A DNA stretch of 64,000 bases from DASUAS01 sp963809795 (GTDB taxonomy: Bacteria; Actinomycetota; Acidimicrobiia; IMCC26256; DASPTH01), in contig CAWELN010000014.1 in assembly GCA_963809795.1 (NCBI GenBank), positions 186,001 through 250,000 on the forward strand. The letters run 5' to 3'. The position numbers and the translations under genes were made by a program. How positions within the stretch are numbered: the first letter of the stretch is position 1; the number at the start of each line of letters is the position of its first letter. The notes beneath the pieces are model-generated. The model saw nothing but the letters and a program-made list of their open reading frames with translations, ran no database searches and had not been told where the DNA came from. Shown here in pieces: positions 1 to 8,362 of this stretch.

Positions 1-821
1 TGCGCACCGACGTACTGGCGGTATTCGGCGGACGCGTGCACGTCGGCCGTCGGATCGGTGTCGGTGACCGCGAGCCGTGCGATCTCCGTGAGGTCGGGCG
101 CGCTGGGCGAGGCTCCGTTGAGCTCGGCCTCCGCGGTGCGGGCCCGCACCGGAGTGGGCGCCATCCCGAGGAAGGAGATCGCCGAGCGCTCGACCGCGCC
201 CCTGTCGTTGAGCTCGACCGCGGCGACGACGCCGGTGAGGGCGAAGTCGCCGCTGCGCCGCGCGACCTCCTCGACCGCGAAGCCTGCCCGGCCCGGCCAC
301 ACCGGGAAGTGCACCGCGCTGAGGATCTCGTCGGCCTCGACGGTGGTGGTCCAGGTACCGAGGAAGAACTCGGCGGCCGGGACGCGACGGGTGCCGTTCG
401 GGCCCACGACCTCGAGCTCGGCGTCGAGGGCGAGGGCGACGGCCGGGAGCTCCGACGCGGGGTCGGCGTGGGCGATGGAGCCACCCACCGTCCCCCGGTT
501 GCGGATCTGGAAGTGGCCGATCAGCGGGATCGCCTGGGCGAGCAGGGGCACCGCCTCCCCGGCGGCGGTGTCGTGCTCGACGTCGGCCTGGCGGGTCATG
601 GACCGCACCGTGAGGGTGCCGTTCGACCGCTCGACGCCCCGGAGCTCGTCGACCCGGTTGAGGTCGACGATGTGGTCGAACCGGGTGAGGCGCAGGGCCA
701 GCATCGGGACGAGGCTCTGACCACCGGCGAGCACCTTGGCGTCGTCGCCGAACTCGGCGAGCAGCGCCGTCACGTCACCCAGCGACTCAGGTGCGTGGTA
801 CTCGAACGGTGCGGGCTTCAT
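1..821 (-). CDS. FAD-binding subunit of a molybdenum hydroxylase (CO dehydrogenase medium subunit-like), 3' end cut off
   Basis: This is the medium, FAD-carrying subunit of a xanthine dehydrogenase/CO dehydrogenase-type enzyme, which passes electrons from the iron-sulfur subunit to an acceptor. About 273 residues are visible, against a usual 285-300, so only the last few residues lie outside the window. The FAD-pyrophosphate motif AGGQS sits near residues 32-36 and the second FAD motif TVGGSIAHADP near 111-121. The ATG at 821 has a GGGAG ribosome site 6 nt upstream. The large and small subunits would be expected next to it, outside the window. Which substrate the complex oxidises cannot be told from this subunit; the name coxM would be a guess. 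Confidence 0.88.
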   Translation of the reverse strand, partial: MKPAPFEYHAPESLGDVTALLAEFGDDAKVLAGGQSLVPMLALRLTRFDHIVDLNRVDELRGVERSNGTLTVRSMTRQADVEHDTAAGEAVPLLAQAIPLIGHFQIRNRGTVGGSIAHADPASELPAVALALDAELEVVGPNGTRRVPAAEFFLGTWTTTVEADEILSAVHFPVWPGRAGFAVEEVARRSGDFALTGVVAAVELNDRGAVERSAISFLGMAPTPVRARTAEAELNGASPSAPDLTEIARLAVTDTDPTADVHASAEYRQYVGA

Positions 822-908
822 CGGCGGCTCCCGGCATGGTTGGGCGGCGTGAAACTAGCTCAGGGCATCCGGACTCGCACGCCGGCGACGCCGCGCGACG
901 CGCCCCGA

Positions 909-914
909 TAGGGT
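909..914 (+). promoter_or_regulatory. -10 box of a probable leaderless promoter (Nudix gene)
   Basis: TAGGGT lies 7 nt before the GTG at 922, so transcription would begin at or just before the start codon. The same spacing recurs in front of many genes here. A GGGAG also precedes this GTG, so a short leader is not excluded. Confidence 0.5.
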
Positions 915-921
915 CCGGGAG

Positions 922-1614
922 GTGCCCGACGACGAGCTGCCCCCGGCGATCCCCGCGGCGACGGTGGTGCTGTTGCGGGACGCACCGGGCGGGCTCGAGA
1001 CGCTGATGCTGCGCCGCAACTCGAAGCTGGCCTTCGCCGGTGGCGCCTGGGTGTTCCCCGGTGGTCGGATCGATCCCGAGGACTACCCCGGCGGCGAGGT
1101 GACGACCGACGACCCGCGGGTCACCGAGGCGGCCCGCGCCGCGGCAGTGCGCGAGGCCGAGGAGGAAGCCGGGCTGGTCGTCGACCCGGGGGGATTGGTC
1201 TGGTTCGCGCACTGGACGCCGGGTGCGCTCGCCGCCCGACGCTTCTCCACCTGGTTCTTCATGACCCGCGCCCCCGAGGGTGCGGTGACCGTCGACGACG
1301 GCGAGATCCACGAGCACCAGTGGATCCGACCGGCCGAGGCCGTGGTCCGGCGCGACGGCGGGGAGATCGAGCTCATCCCTCCCACCTGGATGACGTTGCG
1401 GTTGCTCAGCGAGCACCCGACCGTCGACGCCACCCTGGCCGCCGCGCGCGCCCGCGAGCCGCAGATCTACGTCACCCACATCGCGCGCGTGGAGGGCGGG
1501 ATCGCCTCGATCTGGCAGGGCGACGCGGCGTACGACGACCTCGACACGAGCAGGCCGGGACCGCGCAACCGCCTCCTGATGCTCGACGACGGGTGGCGGG
1601 TCGAGATCTCCTGA
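922..1614 (+). CDS. Nudix hydrolase family protein
   Basis: Nudix enzymes hydrolyse nucleoside diphosphates linked to another group. The 230-residue protein has FPGGRID at residues 45-51 and the core REAEEEAGL at 77-85, which carries the metal-binding glutamates. The spacing between the first glycines and the RE..EE core is longer than in the standard 23-residue Nudix box because of an inserted loop, as seen in the NUDT19-like/CoA-pyrophosphatase-type branch. The GTG start follows GGGAG and a TAGGGT box. It is transcribed away from the molybdenum hydroxylase subunit. The substrate is unknown; coenzyme A or acyl-CoA derivatives are a possibility only by family resemblance. Confidence 0.85.
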   Translation: MPDDELPPAIPAATVVLLRDAPGGLETLMLRRNSKLAFAGGAWVFPGGRIDPEDYPGGEVTTDDPRVTEAARAAAVREAEEEAGLVVDPGGLVWFAHWTPGALAARRFSTWFFMTRAPEGAVTVDDGEIHEHQWIRPAEAVVRRDGGEIELIPPTWMTLRLLSEHPTVDATLAAARAREPQIYVTHIARVEGGIASIWQGDAAYDDLDTSRPGPRNRLLMLDDGWRVEIS

Positions 1615-1704
1615 CCGGGGCTGACCTCCCGGTGCGGTGCCCCGATCCGGCGGGGCAGGCCGCGTAGTGTCACGGGTTCCCCGCCACCCTCCACGAGGTT
1701 CGCG

Positions 1705-2997
1705 TTGTCTTCGAAGCGCCCCCGGTTCCGCCGCTGGCTCGACCGCTCCGACCTGTCGTGGGCCCGTCACCTCGTCGTCGTCGTGACCGGAGTCGCGCTC
1801 CTCGCCGTCGCGTGCAGCGACGGCGGCGGCTCCGGCAACGCGCAGACGGCCACCACCGCCCCGGTCACCACCGTCCCGGGCAGCACCGCCGCCACCGCCG
1901 CGCCGACGACCACGCCCAAGAAGATCGACACCATCCCCGGGATGCCGGGCGTGCCGGACCCGTCGAACCTCTACAGCGAGACGGCCGCCGGCAAGATGAG
2001 CGACGCGGTCAAGAACGCGTTGCCGCGCGTGTACGTGCCGAACCGCGTGTCGAACACGGTGTCGGTGATCGATCCGTCGACGATGAAGGTCGTCGACACC
2101 TTCGACGTGGGGTTGAACCCGCAGCACGTGGTGCCCAGCTGGGACCTGAAGACGCTGTGGGTCACCAACAACGCCGAGGGCACTTCCGACGGCTCGCTCA
2201 CGCCCATCGACCCGACCACGGGCAAGCCCGGCGCGCCGGTGACCGTCGACGACCCCTACAACATGTACTTCACACCCGACGGGAAGTACGCGATCAACGT
2301 GGCCGAGGCCCGCAAGCGGCTCGACTTCCTCGACCCGCACACGATGAAGGTGGAGTCGTCGCTCGACGTGCCGGACTGCGCGGGTGTGAACCACGCGGAC
2401 TTCACCATCGACGGCCGGTACGTGATCTTCACCTGCGAGTTCGCCGGCAGTCTGGTGAAGATCGACGTGCTGAACCGGTCGGTGGTGGGCTACCTGAAGC
2501 TGAGCCAGGGCGGGATGCCGCAGGACATCCGCTCGTCGCCCGACGGCAGCACCTTCTACGTCGCCGAGATGATGCGCGGGGGCGTCTACACCATCGACCC
2601 GAACTCGTTCACCGAGACCGGCTTCATCCCCACCGGGATCGGGACGCACGGGCTCTACCCCAGCCGCGACGGCACCAAGCTCTACATCGCCAACCGCGGC
2701 AGCGACCACGTGGGCGGCCCGCCGGGCGGGCCGGGGAGCGTGTCGGTGCTCGACTTCGCGACCAAGGCGGTGACGGTCACGTGGCCGATCCCGGGTGGCG
2801 GCAGTCCCGACATGGGCAACGTCAGCGCCGACGGCAAGGTGCTCTGGCTCAGCGGTCGCTACGACGACGTCGTGTACGCCATCGACACCGCGTCGGGGAA
2901 CGTCACCAAGATCCCGGTGGGCAAGGAGCCGCACGGTCTCACCGTCTGGCCCCAGCCCGGCCGCTACTCCCTCGGCCACACCGGCAACATGCGCTAG
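1705..2997 (+). CDS. secreted lipoprotein with YVTN/YncE-type beta-propeller
   Basis: The 430-residue protein starts at a TTG with a weak GAGG site; a TAGTGT box at 1664-1669 suggests a leadered transcript. A basic N-terminus, a hydrophobic segment and LLAVACS (Cys about residue 37) form a signal peptide with an imperfect lipobox. A Thr/Pro/Ala-rich linker follows, then repeated blade motifs such as RVYVPNRVSNTVSVID and LYIANRGSD, typical of YVTN beta-propellers. Such proteins sit on the outer face of the membrane and often bind ligands or partners; no catalytic motif is visible. It ends 66 bp before the convergent dehydrogenase gene. Confidence 0.85.
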   Translation: MSSKRPRFRRWLDRSDLSWARHLVVVVTGVALLAVACSDGGGSGNAQTATTAPVTTVPGSTAATAAPTTTPKKIDTIPGMPGVPDPSNLYSETAAGKMSDAVKNALPRVYVPNRVSNTVSVIDPSTMKVVDTFDVGLNPQHVVPSWDLKTLWVTNNAEGTSDGSLTPIDPTTGKPGAPVTVDDPYNMYFTPDGKYAINVAEARKRLDFLDPHTMKVESSLDVPDCAGVNHADFTIDGRYVIFTCEFAGSLVKIDVLNRSVVGYLKLSQGGMPQDIRSSPDGSTFYVAEMMRGGVYTIDPNSFTETGFIPTGIGTHGLYPSRDGTKLYIANRGSDHVGGPPGGPGSVSVLDFATKAVTVTWPIPGGGSPDMGNVSADGKVLWLSGRYDDVVYAIDTASGNVTKIPVGKEPHGLTVWPQPGRYSLGHTGNMR

Positions 2998-3063
2998 CCA
3001 CGTCGCACTCTGCAACCGGCGTCGTACGTGGCGTCAGAGGGACCACGGGCGACGCCGGTTCGT

Positions 3064-4209
3064 TCACGGGATGGTCGGGCGCAGCCGGGTGAGCGGGGCG
3101 CCATTGGTCCACGCGGCGGGATCGCCGGGTTCCCAGCGGCGGGGCGCGCCCTCCTGGGCGATGCGGTCGCGGGCGAGGTCCTCGGCGGCGCGCTGCGGGG
3201 TGACGCCGCGGTCGCGCGCGGCCCGGAGCACACGCGAGGTCGTCTGCTCGATGCCGGCGGCGCGCTCGAGCGCACGGGCGCGGTCGTAGCCGACGAACTC
3301 CTCGGCGATGTTGATGATGCCGCCCGCGCTCGCCACGAAGTCGGGGACGAACAGCACGTCGCGCGCGGCCAGCTGCTCGGCCGCGCGGTCGCTCCCGAGC
3401 TGGTTGTTCGCCGCACCCACGACCGCGCGACACCTCAGGCGCGGGATGGAGGAGTCGTCGAGCATCCCGCCGAGCGCGCACGGCGCGAGCACGTCGCAGG
3501 CGACGGCGAGCGCGCGGTCGGGCGCGTGCACCGCGACGCCATGACGGGCGACGACGGCGTCGACGCGATCGGCGAACACATCGCTCACCGACACGACCGC
3601 ACCCGCGTCGACCAGCATGCCGACGAGCGGCGCGCCGACGTGCCCGACGCCGACCACGTGCACGCGGCGACCTTCGAGGGTGGGCTCGCCGTCGAGCTCC
3701 TGCACCGCGGCGCGCATCGCGCAGACCACGCCGAACGCAGTCACCGGAGACGGGTCGCCCGAGCCACCCGCCTGCACGTCGACCCCGGTCACCCAGGGCG
3801 TGACGCGCGCGAGCGCGTCCATGTCGGCGGTCGTCGCGCCCACGTCCTCGGCCGCGAGGTAGCGGCCGCCGAGGTCGTCGACCGCGCGGCCCAGCGCCTC
3901 CAGCAGCGCCGCGGGCCGGGGGCGGTCGGGATCGTCCCACTGGACGACCGCCTTCCCCCCGCCCTGGTGCAGGCCGGCGAGCGAGGCCTTGAGCGACATC
4001 GCCTCCGACAGCCGGAGCGCGTCGGCGAGCGCGTCGACGTCGCGGTCGTAGCGCCGGAAGCGCACGCCGCCGAGCGACGGGCCGAGCGCGGTCGAGTGGA
4101 CCGCGATCACCGCGCGCAGGCCCGCGGGCGCGTCGGCGACGAACACGACCTGCTCGTGCCCGTGGCGGGCCATGAGCTCGGTGACCGTGCGACTCCCGAC
4201 CGATGGCAT
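3064..4209 (-). CDS. Glu/Leu/Phe/Val dehydrogenase family protein (leucine/valine dehydrogenase-like)
   Basis: The enzyme would carry out NAD-dependent reversible deamination of a branched-chain or aromatic amino acid to its 2-oxo acid. The 381 residues fit leucine dehydrogenase better than the longer glutamate dehydrogenases. The catalytic region MSLKASLAGLHQGGGK gives Lys74 and Lys86, matching the substrate-binding and catalytic lysines of the family, and GVGHVG at about 187-192 is the Rossmann NAD-binding turn. A perfect 18-bp palindrome sits 7 nt before the ATG and could be its operator. Substrate choice among Leu, Val and Phe is not decided by what I can see. Confidence 0.88.
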   Translation of the reverse strand: MPSVGSRTVTELMARHGHEQVVFVADAPAGLRAVIAVHSTALGPSLGGVRFRRYDRDVDALADALRLSEAMSLKASLAGLHQGGGKAVVQWDDPDRPRPAALLEALGRAVDDLGGRYLAAEDVGATTADMDALARVTPWVTGVDVQAGGSGDPSPVTAFGVVCAMRAAVQELDGEPTLEGRRVHVVGVGHVGAPLVGMLVDAGAVVSVSDVFADRVDAVVARHGVAVHAPDRALAVACDVLAPCALGGMLDDSSIPRLRCRAVVGAANNQLGSDRAAEQLAARDVLFVPDFVASAGGIINIAEEFVGYDRARALERAAGIEQTTSRVLRAARDRGVTPQRAAEDLARDRIAQEGAPRRWEPGDPAAWTNGAPLTRLRPTIP

Positions 4210-4216
4210 CAGGGCA

Positions 4217-4234
4217 CGCTCACGATCGTGAGCG
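4217..4234. promoter_or_regulatory. perfect 18-bp palindrome upstream of the amino-acid dehydrogenase gene
   Basis: CGCTCACGATCGTGAGCG is identical to its reverse complement and begins 7 nt before the dehydrogenase ATG (4209), within the 48-nt gap after the phosphatase stop. It may be an operator for a dimeric regulator, or a hairpin ending the phosphatase transcript. No T-tract follows it. Confidence 0.5.
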
Positions 4235-4257
4235 CGGGTCGTGCCGCACCGGTCGCC

Positions 4258-4833
4258 TCACGAGTTCCACACACGCAGGACGTGCTGCGCGCGCTCACGG
4301 CCGAGGAAGCTGAGGGTCGCGGTGTCGAGACCGAGGAGCGCGCCGCCCGTCGCGGGCAGGCCGATCCAGCGCGCGCCGAGCACGCGCAGGAAGTGCCCGT
4401 GGGAGAACATGGCCACCACGCCACCGTCCGCTTCCGCCCGCGCCAGCACCCGGTCGGCGCGCACGGCCACCTGCTCGGCGGTCTCGCCGCCCGGCGCACC
4501 GTGGGTGAAGATCGTCCAGTCCGGCACCTCGGCGCGGATCTCGGCGGTCGTGCGGCCCTCGTACTCGCCGTAGTCCCACTCGGCGAGGTCGTCGGTGACG
4601 TCGACGCGGTGACCGAGGCCGGCGAGCTCGGCCGTCTCCCGCGCGCGTCGGCGCGGGCTGCTGAGGACCAGCGTGCAGTCGATGCCGGCGAGGCGGGTCG
4701 CGAGCGACCGCGCCTGCTCGCGTCCACGCTCGGTCAGCGGGACGTCCGTGTACGAGGTGTGGCGCCCGGAGCTGCTCCACTCCGTGTCGCCGTGGCGCAC
4801 GAGCACGACGGCGACGTCGGGAAAGAGCACCAT
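4258..4833 (-). CDS. histidine phosphatase family protein (phosphoglycerate mutase-like)
   Basis: The 191-residue protein has the RHG catalytic motif at residues 13-15 (His14 becomes phosphorylated), the acid residues in LAEWDYGEYEG, and the second catalytic histidine in FSHGH, the standard layout of the branch-1 histidine phosphatases. Members act on small phosphate esters such as phosphoglycerate, cobalamin precursors or sugar phosphates; the substrate is not predictable here. The start could be the ATG at 4833 or the GTG immediately after it. It precedes the dehydrogenase on the same strand and is divergent from the thiamine operon. Confidence 0.85.
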   Translation of the reverse strand: MVLFPDVAVVLVRHGDTEWSSSGRHTSYTDVPLTERGREQARSLATRLAGIDCTLVLSSPRRRARETAELAGLGHRVDVTDDLAEWDYGEYEGRTTAEIRAEVPDWTIFTHGAPGGETAEQVAVRADRVLARAEADGGVVAMFSHGHFLRVLGARWIGLPATGGALLGLDTATLSFLGRERAQHVLRVWNS

Positions 4834-4896
4834 GAGGCGCTCTTTCTACTCGGTGTGCTCGAGGGTTTCATGAAGTCGTCGTCGCCGGCGCGGGTG

Positions 4897-4902
4897 TACC
4901 CT
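4897..4902 (+). promoter_or_regulatory. -10 box for the thiamine operon
   Basis: TACCCT fits TANNNT and lies about 20 nt upstream of the conserved part of the TPP riboswitch, so the transcript would start near 4909, just ahead of the aptamer. No convincing -35 box is visible. Confidence 0.4.
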
Positions 4903-4917
4903 GCCACCGACAACTGC

Positions 4918-5011
4918 ATCCCCGGGGAGCTCGGGACAGCCGGGCTGAGAGGGCGACCGCAAAGCGTCGCCGACCCCTCGAACCTGAACCGGGTAATGCC
5001 GGCGGAGGGAA
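4918..5011 (+). promoter_or_regulatory. TPP riboswitch (THI element)
   Basis: The segment carries the conserved THI-box pieces in order: GGGGAGC near 4924, CTGAGAGGG at 4945-4953, an extra hairpin (GCGAC/GTCGC) on the P3 arm, a matching CCC near 4975, ACCTGAACCGGGTAATGCC at 4982-5000 and GGCGGAGGGA at 5001-5010. The last element overlaps the ribosome site of the kinase gene, whose ATG is 3 nt downstream, so thiamine pyrophosphate binding would most likely hide the ribosome site and block translation. It directly precedes thiamine kinase and transport genes, which agrees with the call. Confidence 0.95.
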
Positions 5012-5013
5012 CC

Positions 5014-5670
5014 ATGGGACGAGTCTCCACCGCGTTGGTGTTCGCGGGCGGCGACGCACCGGCGGAGACCGCGCTGCGCGACCTGCCCACGATCGATCTC
5101 GTGATCGCCGCCGATTCCGGCCTCGCGCACGCCCGCGCCCTCGGCGTCGCGGTCGACCTGGTCGTCGGCGACCTGGACTCGGTGAACCGTGCCGACCTCG
5201 ACGCCGCCGTCGCCGCCGGCGCGGCCGTCGAGCGCCACCCCACGGCGAAGGACGCCACCGACCTCGAGCTCGCGCTCCTCGCCGCGCGCGACCGGGGTGC
5301 CGGCGAGATCGTCGTCATCGGGGGCCACGGCGGCCGACTCGACCACTTCCTCGCCAACGTGCTCCTCCTCGGCGCCGCGGACCTGGCCGGCGTGCGCGTG
5401 TGGGCCCGTGTCGGTGACGCCACCGTCACCGTCGTACGCGACCGCGCCGAGCTGGTGGGAACCCCCGGCTCGCTCTGCTCCCTGCTCCCCGTCGGCGGCC
5501 CGGCCGAGGGCGTCCGCACCGAGCAGCTGCGGTTCCCGCTCGATCGGGAGACGTTGTTCCCCGGCTCGACCCGCGGCGTCAGCAACGAGTTCCTCGCCAC
5601 CACCGCCGTCGTCACGCTCGAGCGGGGCGTGCTGCTCGCGGTGGTGCCCCACTCCGGAAAGGACGCCTGA
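5014..5670 (+). CDS. thiN: thiamine pyrophosphokinase
   Basis: The enzyme transfers pyrophosphate from ATP to thiamine, making the active cofactor TPP. The 218-residue protein has AADSGLAHARALG at 32-44, GDLDS at 52-56, the GGHGGRLDH block and a C-terminal GVSNEF, all diagnostic of the family. The open frame extends far upstream, but the ATG at 5014 is correct because the riboswitch ends at its ribosome site. Its stop overlaps the next start (TGATG), so kinase and importer are one operon under TPP control. Together they describe salvage: import thiamine, then activate it. Confidence 0.94.
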   Translation: MGRVSTALVFAGGDAPAETALRDLPTIDLVIAADSGLAHARALGVAVDLVVGDLDSVNRADLDAAVAAGAAVERHPTAKDATDLELALLAARDRGAGEIVVIGGHGGRLDHFLANVLLLGAADLAGVRVWARVGDATVTVVRDRAELVGTPGSLCSLLPVGGPAEGVRTEQLRFPLDRETLFPGSTRGVSNEFLATTAVVTLERGVLLAVVPHSGKDA

Positions 5671-6740
5671 TGCCCACGCGCTGGACGCGGTACCTCATGC
5701 TCACGCTGGCCGTCACGCTGGCCGTCAGCGCCACGACCACGGTGGTGACGGCGGCGCCGTCGTCCGCGGCGTCGACGACCACGATCACCTTGGTCACCCA
5801 TGACTCGTTCGCGGTCTCGAAGCGCGTGCTGCGCGGGTTCGAAGACCGGACCGGCATCCACGTGAAGGTGCTGCAGGCCGGCGACGCGGGCGCCGCGCTC
5901 AACCAGGTGATCCTCACCAAGTCGAACCCGATCGGCGACGTCTTCTTCGGCGTCGACAACACGTTCCTGAGCCGCGCGCTCCAGGCCGGCGTGTTCGCCG
6001 AGTACCGCTCGCCCGCGCTCTCGACCGTGCCGGCGGCATACCAGCTCGATCCGTCGCACCACCTCACGCCCGTCGACCACGGTGACGTGTGCATCAACTA
6101 CGACAAGCAGTGGTTCGCGAAGCAGAAGCTGCCGGTGCCCAACACCCTCGCCGATCTGACCAAGCCGGCGTACAAGGGCCGGCTCGTGGTGGAGAACCCG
6201 GCGACGTCCTCTCCCGGTCTGGCCTTCCAGCTCGCGACGATCGCGCGCTTCGGCACCAATGGTTGGCGCGACTACTGGGCGAAGCTGCGGGCCAACGACG
6301 TGAAGGTCGACGACGGGTGGGAGAGCGCGTACGACGGCGACTTCACCCAGGGCGCGAACCACGGCACCTACCCTCTGGTCGTCTCGTACGCGTCGAGCCC
6401 GCCCGCGGCCGTGTACTACTCGAAGCCGCAGCCCACGACGTCGCCCGTCGGCACCATGCTCGACTCGTGCTTCCGCCAGGTCGAGTTCGCCGGCGTGCTC
6501 AAGGGCACCGCGCACGCGGCCGCGGCGCGCAAGCTGGTCGACTTCATGGTCTCCGCACCCTTCCAGTCCGACGTCCCGCTCCAGATGTTCGTGTTCCCGG
6601 TACGCGAGGGCACGCCCCTCCCCGCGGTGTTCGCGAAGTTCGCCGAGGTCGCGCCGCGGCCCCTCACGCTGCCCGCGGCCGAGATCGGCGCGCACCGTGA
6701 CGCGTGGATCGAGCAGTGGACCGAGACCGTCCTGCGGTGA
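5670..6740 (+). CDS. thiB: thiamine ABC transporter, substrate-binding protein
   Basis: A 356-residue periplasmic-type binding protein with an N-terminal signal peptide (hydrophobic stretch about residues 9-28, ending in an Ala-rich cleavage region). The mature part begins TITLVTHDSF and has the arrangement of the thiamine/iron/spermidine binding family, including FFGVDNTF, YDKQWF and the ENPATSSPG segment. It captures substrate outside the membrane and delivers it to the permease encoded next. The start overlaps the kinase stop. Thiamine as the substrate is inferred from the TPP riboswitch and kinase, and supported by similarity to ThiB. Confidence 0.9.
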   Translation: MPTRWTRYLMLTLAVTLAVSATTTVVTAAPSSAASTTTITLVTHDSFAVSKRVLRGFEDRTGIHVKVLQAGDAGAALNQVILTKSNPIGDVFFGVDNTFLSRALQAGVFAEYRSPALSTVPAAYQLDPSHHLTPVDHGDVCINYDKQWFAKQKLPVPNTLADLTKPAYKGRLVVENPATSSPGLAFQLATIARFGTNGWRDYWAKLRANDVKVDDGWESAYDGDFTQGANHGTYPLVVSYASSPPAAVYYSKPQPTTSPVGTMLDSCFRQVEFAGVLKGTAHAAAARKLVDFMVSAPFQSDVPLQMFVFPVREGTPLPAVFAKFAEVAPRPLTLPAAEIGAHRDAWIEQWTETVLR

Positions 6741-8362
6741 TGCCGTCGCGCGCGGCGCGGATCTCGCTCGCGCTCGTGCCGCTCGGGTTCCTGGCCGTCT
6801 TCTTCTTCTACCCGGTGGCGGCGATCGTCGGGCGCGGCCTGGCACCCGACGGCCACGTCGACCTCGATCCACTCGGCACGATCGTCACCGACGCCTCGCT
6901 GCGGCACGTCGTGTGGTTCACGTTGTGGCAGGCCACCGCGTCGACGCTCCTCACGGTGCTGGTGGCGATGCCGGGCGCGTACGTCCTCGCGCGGTACGAG
7001 TTCCCAGGGCGACGGGTGGTGCGGGCCCTGGTGACGGTGCCCTTCGTGCTCCCCACCGTGGTCGTGGGCTCGGCCTTCGTGGGCCTGCTCGGACCCGGCG
7101 GCCCGCTCGCCGGGCTCGGTCTCGACCAGACGGTGTGGGCGATCCTCGTCGCGCACGTGTTCTTCAACTACGCGGTCGTGGTGCGCACCGTCGGGGGACT
7201 CTGGTCGCACCTCGACCCGCGCGCGGAGGAGGCGGCGCGGATGCTCGGCGCCGGCCGCGCCCGCGCGTTCCGGGAGATCACCCTGCCCGCATTGCGGCCG
7301 GCGATCGCGGCGGCGGCCGCGGTCGTGTTCCTCTTCACCTTCACGTCGTTCGGCGTGATCCTCATCCTGGGCGGTTCGCGATTCTCCACGCTCGAGACGG
7401 AGATCTACCGCCAGACCGCCCAGCTGCTGAACCTCTCGCTGGCCGCCGCGCTCACCCTCGTGCAGCTCGTCGCCATCGTGGTGCTGCTCCTGGTGACCGG
7501 GTGGATCGAAGGTCGCCGCAGCGTCGCGCTGCGGCTGCGCTCGGCGCGCGAGACCGCCCGCCGCCCGCGCACCGCCGCCGCCCGTGTCCTCCTCGGAGCC
7601 AACCTCGCACTGATGTTCCTGCTGCTGGGCGTGCCGCTGCTGGTCCTCGTCGAACGGTCGCTGCACCCGCCCGGCGGCTACGGCTTCGAGTTCTATCGCG
7701 CCCTGGGCGACGTGCACGCGGGCAGCACGCTGTTCGTGCCGCCGGTGGATGCGATCGCCAACTCGCTCCGGTTCGCGGCGATCGCCACCGTGCTCGCGGT
7801 GGTCGTCGGTGGGTGCGGGGCGTTCGCGCTGGCGGCGTCACGCCGGCGCGGCCTCGACACGCTCCTGTCGCTGCCGCTCGGCGTGTCGGCGGTGACCGTC
7901 GGCTTCGGCTTCCTCATCGCGCTCGACCACGCGCCGTTCGACTTCCGCGGCTCGTCGTGGCTGATCCCGATCGCCCAGGCGATCGTGGCGGTGCCGTTCG
8001 TGGTGCGCATCGTCACCCCGGTGCTGCGCGCCATCGACCCGCGCTTGCGGGAAGCCGCGGCGACGCTGGGCGCATCCCCAGCGCGCGTGTGGCGCGAGGT
8101 CGACCTGCCGATCGCCGCGCGCGCGCTGCTCGTGGCGGCCGGCTTCGCGTTCGCGATCTCGCTCGGCGAGTTCGGCGCCACCGTCTTCATCGTGCGTCCC
8201 GACACCCCGACGCTGCCCGTGCTCGTGTACCGGCTGCTGGGCCAACCGGGCCCGCTGAACTTCGGGGGTGCGATGGCGGCCAGTGTGATCCTCATGGGCC
8301 TCACCGTCGTCGCCATCTTCGGCATCGAGCGCTTCCGCGTCGGCTCGGTGGGGACGTTCTGA
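6740..8362 (+). CDS. thiP: thiamine-type ABC transporter permease (fused, two permease halves)
   Basis: A 540-residue integral membrane protein made of two homologous permease halves, each with about six membrane segments and an EAA loop that docks the ATPase: EEAARMLGAGRARAFREITLP in the first half and EAAATLGASPARVWREVDLP in the second. This fused design is typical of ThiP. The ATG at 6740 overlaps the binding-protein stop as TGATG; a GTG directly before it is an alternative. It forms the channel of the importer with the neighbouring binding protein and ATPase. Confidence 0.9.
   Translation: MPSRAARISLALVPLGFLAVFFFYPVAAIVGRGLAPDGHVDLDPLGTIVTDASLRHVVWFTLWQATASTLLTVLVAMPGAYVLARYEFPGRRVVRALVTVPFVLPTVVVGSAFVGLLGPGGPLAGLGLDQTVWAILVAHVFFNYAVVVRTVGGLWSHLDPRAEEAARMLGAGRARAFREITLPALRPAIAAAAAVVFLFTFTSFGVILILGGSRFSTLETEIYRQTAQLLNLSLAAALTLVQLVAIVVLLLVTGWIEGRRSVALRLRSARETARRPRTAAARVLLGANLALMFLLLGVPLLVLVERSLHPPGGYGFEFYRALGDVHAGSTLFVPPVDAIANSLRFAAIATVLAVVVGGCGAFALAASRRRGLDTLLSLPLGVSAVTVGFGFLIALDHAPFDFRGSSWLIPIAQAIVAVPFVVRIVTPVLRAIDPRLREAAATLGASPARVWREVDLPIAARALLVAAGFAFAISLGEFGATVFIVRPDTPTLPVLVYRLLGQPGPLNFGGAMAASVILMGLTVVAIFGIERFRVGSVGTF

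Noticed and set aside
36..911. Long plus-strand open frames at the left end, including one at 58-720
   Set aside because: They are shadows of the minus-strand FAD-binding subunit, which has clear motifs and a ribosome site; the plus-strand products are low-complexity Arg/Pro-rich sequence.
3028..5013. Upstream extension of the thiamine kinase frame by about 660 residues
   Set aside because: The region encodes the dehydrogenase and phosphatase on the other strand, and the riboswitch ends at the ATG 5014.
4734..6872. Large minus-strand frame across the thiamine operon
   Set aside because: Translation is Arg/Pro/Ser-rich with no family motif; the plus strand has thiN and thiB with full motif sets.
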